Below are positions 1-12,944 of a DNA stretch of 64,000 bases, piece after piece; the stretch's first letter is position 1; the number at the start of each line of letters is the position of its first letter. The position numbers and the translations under genes were made by a program. Under the pieces are notes generated by a model, which did not search any database, had not been told where the DNA came from, and saw nothing but the letters and a program-made list of their open reading frames with translations. This DNA is from Amaranthus tricolor (taxonomy: Eukaryota; Streptophyta; Magnoliopsida; Caryophyllales; Amaranthaceae), in assembly GCF_026212465.1 (NCBI RefSeq), contig NC_080051.1:21015446-21079445 (forward strand), written 5' to 3'.

Positions 1-300
1 GTGTAGTCCGCTTCATGCACAAACCCGTGTGCCAGCCCCTATTCCCCATCTATACCAAGTAAGCAATCTTACCCATCTTTACAGCACTCTCCTTGTCAGC
101 TATGTCAAGAGGAAATCTTCCCGCTTCTGACTCGAATCATGAACATAGTTCAAACACGGCTCAAAAATCTCTATATTTGCATCTGCTGAGTCTACCCTAA
201 ACCTATGCGCAATCTTGATTATTATCCATTGAATGCAATAATTGCCGGGGTCAATGACTAATCACGGAAGTTCTCGAGCTCATGAATGCCTTCAATTCAA
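1..300 (-). other. Coding-like stretch at left edge, unrecognised
   Basis: Read on the minus strand, about 110-250 gives protein-like sequence containing IAHRFRVDSADANIEIFEPC. About 1-115 in another frame gives DIADKESAVKMGKIAYLV. The two frames do not join without a frameshift or a splice, and both run into stops. This could be an exon of a gene leaving the window, or a broken copy of one. I do not recognise the family. The composition (less A/T-rich than the surroundings) is the only other support. Confidence 0.2.
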
Positions 301-817
301 CATTAAATAATCTCCATAAAAACAACAATTAAAGACCCCTAAAAAAGGATGGTTGCTCAAATTCCTATGCTTCAAAATTCCAAAATCACTAAGAAACTAG
401 GTTTTACTAACATAAAAAAACTTAGGGCCAATAAAATTGAAGGCATACAATAAAGAAAATATCATAATCCATGTTGGAGAATGAAAAACATTCTTAAAGT
501 ATTCAAGCTTCCTGAGATGGGTTTCGTTTCTATTCCTTAAGGATAAAGCAAATATTGCATACCCATATTTGAACACGAGTAGCATACTAAATAGTCTTAA
601 AGGTATGGATGAGATGAAAAGGCTCACTTCATTCCCTTCAAACTAAAAGTCTCAGTGGAGAATAAAAATTCTGACTCCATATAAGAACTGATAAACTAAA
701 ATTGGTGCATATAGCCTAAGTTACTCGTAAGTTACAAAATGTGCAGATAGATTATAGCCTCATGTAGTTATACACGATGCTCAGTGGATTTTAAAGTATG
801 TGACAAGACAAGAATAC

Positions 818-860
818 CTGCTGATGATGCTCTAAACAGCTGCTGATGCTTGCTCATCAT
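818..860 (-). CDS. Possible first coding exon of an unrecognised gene running off the left edge
   Basis: On the minus strand an ATG at 860 opens a short reading frame (MMSKHQQLFRASSA plus one base) that ends at a good donor, gtattcttg, at 817. It is preceded by a CT-rich leader (about 880-1040 on the minus strand) of the kind seen in plant 5' UTRs. No following exon can be assigned with confidence; the coding-like stretch at 110-250 is a candidate. Without a recognisable domain this remains a guess from splice-site and leader composition. Confidence 0.18.
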
Positions 861-2146
861 TCTGGATTTGTCTTCTTCAGATCAGTAATTGGAAGTTTAA
901 GCAAGAACCAGCCAGTGCATCTAACCACTCAGGACATTACGCAGAATAAAAGATCAAAGAGACAGAGAATAGAGAGGGAAAGTGATGGTGGAAAAGCATG
1001 TACAAGGGAAGAATCGGACATGGAGTAGTGATTAACATGTCTTTCAAGTATTCATGTCACAACAATTTTTTTCCCCAAAACACTGAGCATATACAGCCTT
1101 ACAGTAATTCCTTAAATATTTCAAAAAAAATGTAATAAAACTGCCTTCTCCTTTCAATACTTAAAGACCTGATTCTCTGAAAACCTAGAGACAATCAACA
1201 TCTTTGACAGAACACACTGCATAAGTGTCAATCCAATCATACTCATACTTCACTGATCTCTAAAAAGGCTCTTCAAATTTCAATCGAAGTAGCTACAAAT
1301 GACAATCTGCATCCATGTTCAGCAATAGTTGAACTAATGCCAATAGTTTCCATCATAAATAGCTTGACGAACATGATATGATGAACCAAGAATAATAACT
1401 TAATTCTACATAGTAATTATAAAACACCTAATAACTATCCACAAGGACTTAAAAACCCAAAATTCCTCATTCCAACAGAAGAGATTGCAAACTATATGAG
1501 TCCCAGATAAAACTAAGTACCAATTGTTGGGATTATCTAATGGGCAAAGGAATGAAGAGAAAGGGATCAACAACAAAAAGGGAAAACCACAACTCTTCAG
1601 TAATCAAGAGTTAATAAAATGCCGCAATGGGAATACTTCAGTAAGCAAGTTTATCATCATTGTTTGCTACAGCAAAGAGAAAGAAGAAAGCATTAATCGG
1701 GTAACAAGAATTTCAGGATCGAGCCAACAAGTTTCCAAAATGGCATGATGAATTTGGTTGAGAAAAAGAGTAATATGTAATCAAGAAAACTGATATGTAC
1801 CAACTACCAGGTAACATAAAGAGAATTGCTTTTTTTTAATCCAAAAGTCCCTAACTAGGTATCACTTGTTAATCCAACAAAGATATATTACATATCAATA
1901 GACCCCACACGAGCAAATTGAAACAACAAATCCATAGCATAGCCACATATATACAGCAGAAATATGCTATGCAAAGCTACTGCAATCCTATTTCTCGAAA
2001 ACTTCTCTTCATTTAATGAAAGACCAAAACAAAACTACAAACAAAACAAATAAGAGCCATGATGAAGGTATACAAAAATCCCCTGTAGCGTTGGATAGCA
2101 ATTTGAGATGCCCAGAGTCAACAAACGCAAGAAATATATCATGTCA
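861..2146. other. Non-coding stretch, no feature recognised
   Basis: AT-rich sequence with no convincing exon on either strand. The lower part (about 2035-2146) would be the 3' UTR of the putative terminal exon at 2147-2271, and 880-1040 could be the leader of the exon at 818-860. The short open frames on the plus strand (for example 846-1028 and 1524-1748) show no family resemblance. Confidence 0.3.
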
Positions 2147-2271
2147 TTAAGCTGTAATCTCTCCGAGAATTCCTATTCTGATCCCATACGGGGATTTATC
2201 TTGGTGAACATATGACCTCGGAGTTGACAAGCGGTCAAAAAGATAAATGGTACCACAACTATTTATCTTGC
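2147..2271 (-). CDS. Putative terminal exon of an unrecognised protein
   Basis: On the minus strand a canonical acceptor (ttgatttcag at 2281-2272) is followed by a 41-codon reading frame ending in TAA at 2149-2147. The translation includes FDRLSTPRSYVHQDKSPYGI and ends RIGILGEITA, which looks like a real, conserved protein C-terminus rather than chance. The exon starts in phase 1 (its first two bases complete a split codon); the other two frames are closed. I could not find the preceding exon between here and the FLX-like gene, and a LINE fragment lies just upstream at 2410-2800. The function is unknown. It may be the end of a short gene or a gene fragment. Confidence 0.35.
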
Positions 2272-2409
2272 CTGAAATCAATGTAGATATAATTTACAAA
2301 CATATAGCTGCAGTACAAGAACACACTTAAGTAGAGACTTAAGAATAGCTCCACAAATGACAAAAACAATGACAAAGCATTGATCCCAAAAGATTAGGGT
2401 CAATTACAT

Positions 2410-2800
2410 TAACCAATAGATGAAGCCTGGTGGTCATTCATATGAATTCTCCTTCTTCATTCATTTCGAATATCAACCATCTCACCAATTTTCAAATCCT
2501 TTTCTACTACTTCCCTCAAAGTCATCTTCGGTCTCCTTCACTCTCTTTTTAAATCATTCAAATTTCAACTTTCTATCTTCCTCATTGGTTTGCCAACTCT
2601 CCATGTTGCACATGCTCAAACCATCTTAGACAACTCTTTCTCATCTTATCTTCAATATATGCGATATCTAAAGCTTTTCACAAGTTTCGAATACTATCCT
2701 TCAAAGTTTGACCAATCATTCCATTAAGCATCTGCATTTCAACTACCTCCATCTTCTACAACAATCCTTTGTTGAAACGAGCATCACAAAGCGTTTCTAA
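2410..2800 (-). mobile_element. LINE (non-LTR retrotransposon) fragment, C-terminal end, decayed
   Basis: Minus-strand translation in mixed frames gives pieces typical of the tail of plant LINE reverse transcriptases: GQTLKDSIRN, then EDKMRKSCLRWFEHVQHGEL, then RPKMTLREVVEKDLK and WRRRIHM. Several stops and frameshifts interrupt them, so this is a dead fragment. The family normally reads KMRENRLRWFGHVQ followed by GRPKKTW and W-R-K-R-I-H. The element is truncated at its 5' end. Confidence 0.7.
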
Positions 2801-3729
2801 AACAAGATGTATCATATACTCTCATTCCGCCAAATCATTATACATATAAGGCAAAAGGATACCAACATTGGATTTCCAATAACAATGTACCCTGCACAAA
2901 AAATATTAGTGATCACAAATAAACAGCAAGTGGTAATTATTATACATCAACTTGAGAAGCACATTTTGGAAAAAAAAGGAGAGAGAAAATGACTAAAGGG
3001 CTAAGTTATGTGGAAATGGAAGTTTGGGATCAGAGAGAAATGGAGTAAAATTTGGTGATGCTACATTCAGTAACCGACTAACATTCCCTAATTTAAGTTG
3101 CCATGAAGACAGAGTGGGAAACCAAAAAGATGTTTTGCATAACAGCCTTGGAAACTCACCTCCCCAAAACCAATTTTCTCTCTTCATGAATGGAAAAATG
3201 CATTTCTCTCCAATTTCAATGGCCACCTCATTATACATGTCACCCCCATTGCTATTTTGTAGGGAATAAAATTTGTTTTACCTCCCATCCAATCTACCAG
3301 ACTCCATTTCCCTTTGCAAAAAAAAGAATTGCCCATTTTACATTACAAAACCCAATCCTAACCACACATTACAAAGAAACAATCACCCCGTAATAAATTT
3401 GATTACTACGTCTATTTTCTAATTATTATCACTAAGTAATGTCTAGGATAGTTCAGAAGCAAACACAGAAAAAATGTAAGTAATATAGATAAGCAAATTT
3501 AAGTACCAGAAAACCATAGGACACATGGTAATAAAAGACAATTGTCTACATTGACAAGCCAAAAGTAGCAGTGGCATGTCCATAATACTTTTACCAGCAA
3601 ACCAGAGCCCCTCCACAAATATAAACCCAACAAGAAAACTAATGAATCTACCAACTTTAACGTTTTGCATACATGGACAGAAGCAAAGCAAGGGGTAAGC
3701 CTTGGCTTATCCATAATCAAGATAAATCT

Positions 3730-6450
3730 TCATCTTCGTGCACGCTTCTCAACTCCACCCCAAGTAGTTGATCCCGGCCCATAGAGAGGACCCTTATCAG
3801 CAGCACCCTAAGGAACGTTTTATCATTAGAAAAAAAATTATTTCAAGGCTCAAACAGAAAATGTGTGACCCACAAAAGAAAAACTCCTACCATATGAAGA
3901 CCATGGCGATCTCCATAATGACCAGGATAGACAGCCTCGGGACTGCTACGCTTCATCCCATATGCTGCACCTTGATATTGATAAGCCCAGGATATTGTGT
4001 CAGAAGCCGAGTGAGAGACACAAAAAACTGACAAATGATGATCCCTAACGACCTTCACACACTCAAAGATTTGTAACTTCGGCTTAAAGAGAAAACCAAT
4101 GCAAAAAGATACTAAGTGAGAAATGCTTATACTTGAATTGTTTGGTTATTACTTACTAAAACATAAAAGTGCGGAAAAGCATAAGTAAATCTGTGAAAAT
4201 CATTCAGTTATATTGGGGTTGATTTTTTGACATTATTTTAACTTTTACCCATAACTACACGAAATAGGAAACTTCCCACAAATCTCGTTTCAAAACTTTC
4301 ATTTCCGAAACTTTATATTAACATTTCCGAAACTACATTCCCCAAATGATTTTTTTAAGCCCAAAAACATACTAAAATATCTATTAATACTTAAGCATTT
4401 CTTTTATTTTCTTGATTTCCTTATTTTTTCTTTTTAGTCATTTTCTTTTCTTAACCTTGTTTACTCATTTTGTTTTTTGTTGTTAAATAAATTTAAACCT
4501 ACATTTCTTACGATTCATACGTTTCCGAAACTCGAAAATTAACGTTTCTCGTTTCCGTTACCGTCTCTCGTATCAGATTGAATTTCATTTGATGTAACAT
4601 TGGTTTACCTTCAAAAACCGATGGAAAAGCAGTGGAAAACTGTGCACATGTAGCTAAACATAGTAATGCTTTAATTTCCTTATATTTTCGTAAGAGAATA
4701 CCAAAAAAGGAATTAAATTAACTGTCAGATTTCTAGTTTTCTACCGATTTAATAACAAAATGGATCATAAACAACCAAACATCCATCACTTCAAACCATC
4801 AAGCCGCTCCCATCTAGGCAGGATTTGCTGGTTGGATGTATGCAACCTAACTCTTGTTAGTGATTACAAAGAGATTAATTTTAATTGACCCTTGATAGCA
4901 AAGGGCGTTTGTAATTTCACATAAATAAGTGGCACATGATTTAATGAGCAAATATAACTTATTGTATAATAATTAAACCAAAAATATATATAAATCTGAA
5001 ACCAAAAGGGATATAATTAGAAATGCTAAACAAAGGCTATCAAAAAAAAAATTAATGTGAAGAAGCAATCAAGTTTAATTAAGTGAGTGGCTACGAATAA
5101 AAAAATGCATAAGTAACAAAATTTGTTACTATATAATTTGTAATCATTCAAAATTACAAGCGCAAAAAAAGAAACAAAGAGAGTAAAAGCATATCCTTAT
5201 GAAAAAGCCCTCCCAGCCACCATAAAAAATAATACCAACCAACACTCCCACCAGCATCATACGTGTAGCCTAATGTTTCCCCCTCGTCAAGCATGCTTCT
5301 GATCATGCGTGAAAATGCCGTTGATTTTGCGATTGAGGAAAGTTTAAAATTGGTGACTAAGCCCTAAGGATCTCAGACAAGAATCAGGCAGATACGCTAG
5401 GTATACCTACACAGCTAAACTAAAAACATAATATTGATTCAGAAAGTTGGAAGTTTGTCCTAAAAACATTCCAATTTTCATGGGCACCCTAAAGAATGAC
5501 CTTAGTCATCAGGAAAACAATAAAAGACAATTTCCAAACCAAAAACATCAACGAGACCAAACAAGCCACTATTCACCTCAACAACAGAGTGTGGATTGTT
5601 TACATTTATATAGTGAACAACTAAAGGTAGTACAAAAATTCAAACAATTACCAGCTGTCCATGTTCTAGCATTACTGCTACTGAGTTCTGCCCGTAGCTT
5701 TTCAACTTCGCGTGCCATAGAAATCACATTATTTTCCATTGCTTGCCTCTGTTCCATAAGCGCCATTTTAGCCTTCTTTTCATAATCAATAGCAGCTCTG
5801 CAAACGTTGAAATGAAAATCATTAAAATTGCAATAGTTATTTTCCCTCTGTTGACATCACATGCATTGGTATGCCTGTAAAGTTAACAGTAGAAAGAAAT
5901 ATCTAGCCACAAACCTTGCATGCATCAGTTCCTTCTGTATACTGTCAATCTCTGCTTTCACATGTGGAATCTGCTGATTCTCAGCTTGTAGCTTAGTCAA
6001 ATCCTTTGTGAATGCTGCAACTTGTGCACTTAATTCATGTCGTATCTTTTCTAGATTTTGAACTTCCGCACGCAGTCGTGTGGCATCCTTCTTGAAGGAT
6101 TCAGCCATACGAAGCTCAGCCTCCAACTTCAGACCTTTTTCAACAAGCTCCCTCGAATGAACCTCATGCTCCCCACGTATTTCAGAAATGGCAATATTCA
6201 TCCGGTGAATTTCTTCACGAGCAGCATTCAACTCTCGCTGCAAAGTCACGCGATCATCAGCAAGCCTTCTGTTATCATCCAAGAGTTTTCTCATCTCTCC
6301 ACGCTGTATTTCAATTTCTTCCTCCAAAATGGCGGGATGAGGAGGTGGTGGTCTCAGCATAGGGCCCCGAACAATGTGTCCTCCTGGAGCTGGGGGGTAC
6401 CCATGTCTATCATTAAAAGCATCACGAGACATACGGTTCCTTCCTGCCAT
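3730..6450 (-). CDS. FLXL3: FLX-like 3 coiled-coil protein (FLOWERING LOCUS C EXPRESSOR-like family)
   Basis: Coding exons on the minus strand are 6450-5915, 5797-5652, 3970-3891 and 3807-3730. The phases agree at every junction (840 nt, 279 aa, TGA at 3732-3730). The start [12 protein letters not shown] follows an acceptor at 6463-6462. The protein has a short proline-rich N-terminus ([17 protein letters not shown]), then a long coiled coil (about residues 40-235) with [25 protein letters not shown] and [14 protein letters not shown], then a Gly/Tyr/Pro-rich tail ([26 protein letters not shown]) ending in basic EKRARR. This layout and the conserved words match FLX and its paralogues. FLX acts with FRIGIDA to promote FLC transcription in Arabidopsis; the role of this paralogue is inferred, and the catalytic-free scaffold gives no more detail. 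The 1.7-kb intron 5651-3971 holds a SINE relic and a protein-like stretch at 5237-5345. Confidence 0.9.
4795..4880 (-). repeat. Au-like SINE relic (partial)
   Basis: The sequence carries GCCGCTCCCATCTAGGCAGG, GGTTGGATGTATGCAACCTA and ACTCTTGTTAG. These are the reverse-oriented landmarks of the SINE seen better at 46638-46772 and 48657-48770 (TACATCTGAC block, GGTGGGAGCC block, CTAACAAGGGT block). It lies in intron 2 of the FLX-like gene and is diverged and truncated. Confidence 0.55.
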
Positions 6451-6460
6451 TATCAACTAT

Positions 6461-7140
6461 CCTACAGCATTCAACATAGATGAACCAAAACCCAAGTAAG
6501 CACTACTGCCAAACTTTCAAAATTCCTACCCAACAGAAAAACAAAACCAGCATACACAATTTTTAAACTTCATGGTCAACTTTCAAACATGTTCAATTAC
6601 ATCAGAAATTACCCTTTTAACGTCTCAGTCTAAATTCTAAAACGTGCATAATCAAACTCAAACCCAGATTACAAAACCAACAATTAAAAGAAAAAAATTA
6701 TAATAAAATAACTGAGTAAACCGCTAAAACATGAAAGAATTTCAAAAAATGTCAAACATTAACATAAACAAAAAAAAAACCCTAATCAGTAAATTGGGTT
6801 TGACTATCTAAACCTGATTAAAACAACCAAAGAACGATAAATCCAATAGTCATCACAATAAAATTTAAGCAGCTGAATATGATTGCATTCTAAATTCTAA
6901 CTGATTATGCAACTTTATTACAAATTAATTGTTACAGTGGATTGTGGCGACAATGAAACTGAACAGTCGATATTGAAAAATCAATAGGAGAAAAGACTTC
7001 AAATAAAAGAATCAAAGAAAGATGGTGAACGATGATAATGAAATTCAGTTAAAAAAAATAGTACCTTCGGATGATTGTGGAGAGCTTCAACCACAAATTT
7101 TGGGAGAATTTCCCTTCAAAATTCTGTGTAGCTTGGAAAA
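6461..7140 (-). other. FLX-like gene 5' UTR: non-coding first exon and leader intron
   Basis: On the minus strand a donor (ccgaag|gtactatt) at 7064 and an acceptor (gaatgctgtag) at 6463-6462 bracket a 603-bp intron. It lies just before the ATG at 6450. The putative leader exon is about 7140-7065. FLX-family genes commonly carry such a leader intron. The transcription start is not defined by the sequence. Confidence 0.5.
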
Positions 7141-10100
7141 TGTGGAGTTATAAATTGTTCTGGTGTTCAAATAGATAGTTTGAAACTTTTAGCAGATTCC
7201 GAAAAACGATGTCGTATAGATCCTTTGACCACTAAAGATATTTTTTTCTCGGTCAATGCTTCGAGCTCTTAGCTAGTCTCAATGATCGTTAATAATTTGT
7301 GAATTAAAGTTTTAAAGTTTAAGACTTTTGTTACTTAATATTTTTTTGGCGAATTATAGTCTTTAAAGTAGGAAATTCTACGGCATTTAGTCAAAATTAA
7401 AAAATTTCGACCATTAAAATAGTTAAAATTCTGTGATTTGGCCTAAAGGATGTAAACGTTGTCACTTTGATGTTTGTAATTCGCAAATAATAAATATTAA
7501 TATTGCATTTCGCAAAAGTGCAAAACTTAAAAACTGTAATTTACAAATTATTCTTCATATAAATTATGATGTCTTTTTTTGCTAATTTAGTTCGATTCAA
7601 GAGTTCATTAATTTATTGTTGATCAAAATCACAAGGTTTTCTTATAAGATAAATACTATATAAAATAAAAATTATTATTTAAGTCTAATTCTTATAATGA
7701 TGAACAGGTTAAGTTAATTAATAAAAAAGTACCAATAGATTCAGTTTCATAATAAATAAAAAGTTAAAATATAATATTTTGGGCACACTTTGACAAGCAA
7801 ATCTATGGTATAACTACATAGTCCATAAGTTCAAACTTATTAAGTTTATATAATGTATATTATAATTTAGTTTTCTTTGCTATAATTGAATGATGTAAAA
7901 CTATGCCTTACTAATAATAACTATAATTATAACAATAGGTCTATTACAAATCACTAAAATAGTAATTAAGTCAAATAAGTTTAATTAAATAAGTTGGTTT
8001 TTTGGACTTATGTATCAATTTTTTTTATAATAGAGTTATAAACAAACTTGTAAGTTATAACTTTTAATTTAGATGATTGCAACCATAAAAAATACGAGCA
8101 TGGATTTTAATTAAGGAATATTAAATTTTCATTCAACCTTATTAATTTAACTAATTTTTTGACTTAAGGTGAGTTGTTTTATTCATATTAAATCATCAAA
8201 TATTAACATGACCTAATTAACATAAGATATCAACCAAACAAAATCAAAACTGAAAACTAAATTAAAAAATTACGAATTTAAAACATCTTACTCAACCCCA
8301 TGAACCCCTCTTAATATATCAACTCATTAGTGAGTTGCATTATAATACCACCTAAAAAAGCTTTAATTAAATGAAAAGAACTAGACCTTAAAAGCAAATG
8401 TTAGGTTGCATGAATAGACCTCTATGGACTACTTATTGTTTTAATTCACCCACTTGGAAATTTTTGAAAGTTAAAATGCTAAAAAAGATGTAGCATGTGC
8501 TAGTGCAATACTAAAGCAAATCCAACAATAAGGAATCTCTCTAGTCCCTAACAAACTTCTTCGTTGATAGGAGATAAGGAATTGTTATGGTCGGAATCAA
8601 ATAAGATTTAAATTTAAATTAATAATTTTTAATGGACTCATATTTAAAATTGAGCATTTTAAGTCGGAATATTTTAAACTCAAATCCAAATTTGTCGAAT
8701 GTGATAGGTTTGGACCTTAGGGTTTTAGATGTTTTTAATTTATTATTCATACTTAAACATTTTTCATTTTAAAGTTTTATTAGTACTAAAATGGGTCTAT
8801 GGGTTGTATATAAGTCTAAAATAAATACATAATATAGGTTTTGATTGAATTAAAGATTTATTTTGGGTTGTGTAATATGTCGGATCTAGAACAGGACTAG
8901 GGAGTGTGAGTCTTAAGTGTGTCCAGAAAGAATCTGGGTCAAGTCTAGATCTGAAGATCGTAATTCCAAATTCAAACTCTTGTTTTTGGAACACGGATCC
9001 ATTGAGTCTCAAAACAATGAACTCAGACTTAAAAGTTAGGGGTGGATTTGAGGCGGTCCATTAAAATTTTAGACCTATGACCATTTCTAGTTGTTAATCA
9101 GAGAAATTATGATTGCTTGTAGGAATAACAATGAGTCAGATTTAGACCAAGTCCAAATAAATCTGGGTCCATATTTGTTTTTAAGGGAAGAATTTCCTTT
9201 CCCTTCCTTCTCGTCCCCTTCTTAATTTGCTATTCCAAGTTCTAACATAGTTGGGGATTCACATGTCTCATTCCCTGTGTTCATTACCCAAACTTTCAAC
9301 CCTAAAGTTCCAACTCCACCTCCAAAATCCCATCAAGAAACACCATCTAAAGATTTTGATATTTTTGGCAATTGATTGTTAGATTTTCACTACTAGTTGG
9401 TTCAATTGGCTTATTCAACCAACTAATAACATTAACTTTTTTGTTAGTCATACAACATACTATATTTAAAGAGACATTTGGTAAAATTAATTATTAACTA
9501 TTTACTGGTCAATAAAGCTCAAATCAATACTATATAAGCTATTTTTATTAATATTCAGTTTTAGCTCAAAAGTCACATACAAAATTTTTTTTATGCTTTT
9601 TAACGACTTAATAAATTAAAAGTCAACAAAAATGATGATTGGGTTTGATGTTTTGATTGAGATAGGATACCTAAATAACTATCTCAATATAGTTGGACCT
9701 TTTAAAGTTTTGAATTTGATGTCCCCTAGCAGCAGAGAAGTATGTTTTTTGTCCAAAAATATAAATTATTCATAATAAAGTCTTTCTGTTAAATTATTAT
9801 CGCTGATGAACTTGTTAAATTATTATGAATGGGAAGTGCTTAATTTCCATAGTATATATCCTTTGATGATCAAGATAAAAATGTACCCATACTACTCTTT
9901 TGTTTCTAATATATAGCCATATTTTTTATTTTAATTAGTCTCTTTTTAACTTTACAATATTTTGGAGCTAACATAGTAGAGAGATTAGAATTTGTTTAGT
10001 GTTTTGAGCTTGTTTTATATCTTTTGAAAATGACAAAACGTTCATATCTCTTCCTTCTTTTAAGATTGTTACTAATAGTGACATATTGTAAGAAAAAATG

Positions 10101-10167
10101 TCACTGTTAGTAGCAATCTCACGTGAACACAGTAGAATAACGGTTGTTAGCTTGTGATAAAAAATTG

Positions 10168-10245
<78 letters not shown>

Positions 10246-10773
10246 AAGATATAATACAAAAATGACATACTCATTCTATATTAATAAAATCAGTAAATTA
10301 TCCATTCTAAGAAAAAAGAAAAATCAAAAGGAAAGTACTTTTATATTATCTAACTTTATTTGTCATGAAGAAAAATCCTATGTAAAAATAATGATAAAAT
10401 AAAAAAAGAGTTTAAGTAGCGAAATAAAAAAAAAAGAGTTTAAGTAGGAAAGAAAGTATATATTTTATTAAAAAATAAGAGAAATATATATAGATAAAAA
10501 TATAAGTTAAATGTGTAGAAATTAAAGAAAAATGTAGTATATGAGAGAGCACTTCACATCTATAGCAGGACAAAGTTGCAGGGGGCAATGATGGCCAACC
10601 ACACGTGTGGTAATGCAGGGAAAAAATTGTTTGTTTGCTTCATTTATCGCCTAAGATTGGGATGATTGCATGAGTTAGGGAAAAGTTGGCATTAACTAGT
10701 CCAATCTCTTTGTGTTTCTTTTGTTTGCTTTGGTTATGTACCCCAAAACTTTAAGGGTGATGTATCCCAAAAC
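7141..10773. other. Intergenic, AT-rich, repeat relics only
   Basis: No gene is seen between the 5' end of the FLX-like gene and the 3' end of the CYP90D1 gene. Visible items are a polypyrimidine run at about 9185-9225 (TTTCCTTTCCCTTCCTTCTC) resembling the right end of the polypurine MITE family described at 28690-28956, and a (TA)n tract at 10168-10242. The rest is low-complexity A/T sequence. Confidence 0.6.
10168..10242. repeat. (TA)n microsatellite, about 37 units
   Basis: Uninterrupted alternating TA dinucleotides, flanked by AAAAATTGATA and GCAAAGAT. It produces a meaningless Ile-Tyr open frame on the minus strand. Confidence 0.97.
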
Positions 10774-12866
10774 TTAAGGGTCCCTTCTTCTTTTGACCCA
10801 AACTGGCATCCTCTTCTTCATTTTTACAGTAGGAAAATGGATAAGTGAATCATCCTCAGCCTCCCACCTACATCATGTCAAGGTAAAAAATACTATATAT
10901 TATTCTTCTAATTTGGAGTATTGTTGAAGCTTTGCAAAGCATCAGAAAATGAATATACTCTTTTTTTTCCGTTAAAATAGCACTATTTGACTCAAAAAGC
11001 TCTTATATATTTAAATTAAATGATTCTATTTCAAAAAGACAAATGAGTACTTTTAGAAATCTTTGTATTAGAGTCTTATAAAAATAGCACAAATTTCATA
11101 AGACTAAAGACAAAAAAATTACTATAGTACCAAAGTCTTAATTTCAAAATATATAAGTTTTATGAATCACAGCATGAAAGATTGTTGATAGTTTTTTAGT
11201 TTCGAAGATAAAATGTTAAATTAGGCTGGACTTATTGTGAATGTCAGCATATTAACAGGGGGACACAAGTGCACACACTTCATAAGCCAAGGAGATATAT
11301 ACCATCCCAAAACCATATGGCATAATGGCAATGGGAAGAAGGTCTCTAACAGCTTATAAAGTGTGCACACAAAAGGTCTCTAATAGCTTATAAAGTGTGC
11401 ACACCATTTTCAATTTATCGATGTGGGATAACTCATCCCAACATAAAACCTAATGTAATTTTATAATGAGAAAAATATTATTTTAGCCTAAAACTATACA
11501 TTTTTAGTCACCAGGACTTCAATCTATATATATTACTCCATATACTTAAAGTTGTTAATCTTAATCTTAATGACACATATGTACTAATTTATCATTTTAT
11601 ACAATAATAGAAATGTACCTGAATAGAGTAACAAAATGATGGAGAAAAATGGAGGCTTCCAATCTAGCCAAATCTAATCCAGGGCACAGCCTTTGTCCTC
11701 CACCAAATGGGGTGAAGTTACTACTATTTGTATCTTTGTCCTGTTATAAAAATTAACATATAATTGGAAAAATTGTTAGGAATATCGATCCATTCAAGAT
11801 TTAATCCACATAATTTATGGATTATTATATAATTCTATGCTAATAAAAATAATAAGTATCTGTATTCCTACCTTAGCTAGTAGACAAAGTTTTTTAATTA
11901 TAATTTCATGAAGGTATTTTTAACAAATTAATTAATTTAGCATTGATAGAAGTTATTCTTTGCCGTATTTGTAAGAATGCTACTAATAGTGACATGGTAA
12001 GAGAAAATATCATTATTAATATTAATTTAAAAAGGACGGTAAAGAGTTATATGATAAAACTACTAATAATTATATAATGCTAAATAAAAATACAAATATG
12101 ATAATATTTTTTTATAATTTATATAATCATCATAGTACCTATGGTCGTAAATAATGATGTGCCCAACACCTAAAAGCATCTTCTTTATTTAAATTTTTCA
12201 TGGTAATCCTGAGGTTTTTGGATTTTCCACGTAGTAACCAAAACTTTTAAAAAATTCATGCGATAACCCTGCGGTTTACCAAATTGTTTCACCGTTACCT
12301 TTTTGCACATAAAACGTTAGCAAACGTTAATTTCAAAGCTTTAAAATTGTTGTACGCCTATAAAAAGTTGTCACAAAATCAAACAACAAGTTGAGCCTCA
12401 CATTTTAAATACAAAAAACTGATTAAAGCTACATTGACTTAAAAAAACTCTCACAAAAGAGAACAAAAGGAGCAAACTCAAATTCACACTAGAATAATTT
12501 GAAAAAGAGAAGAAAGTAAATAAAATAAGAACTTTATATTAACCTGCCATCTCCAAGGATTAAATTGGTGAGGTGAGTCATAAAGAGTATCATCAAGATG
12601 AACAGATCTAAGATATGTCAAAACACACCATCCTTTTGGTATCAAATAACCCTTTATCACCACATCTTTCATGGCTTTTCTCATCACCCCTGTGATTATA
12701 TTTCCCATCCTTAATGTCTCTGTAATTACCTACATAAGTTAAATACATTATTAGTTAATCTCGACATGTATGAAAATCAAATTTTATCTCAGTTGAAATA
12801 AATACCATTTTTCCTATAAGAGGTTTTGGGATTAAATCTCACCTAATTCTCGTCTTTTATCAGCTT

Positions 12867-12944
<78 letters not shown>

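Noticed and set aside
6058..6483. 141-codon plus-strand open frame
   Set aside because: Antisense shadow of the first coding exon of the FLX-like gene.
9968..10246. Open frame on the minus strand with an Ile-Tyr repeat
   Set aside because: It is the translation of the (TA)n microsatellite and has no other support.
12484..12708. Independent 74-codon minus-strand gene
   Set aside because: It is exon 6 of the CYP90D1 gene plus the start of the following intron.
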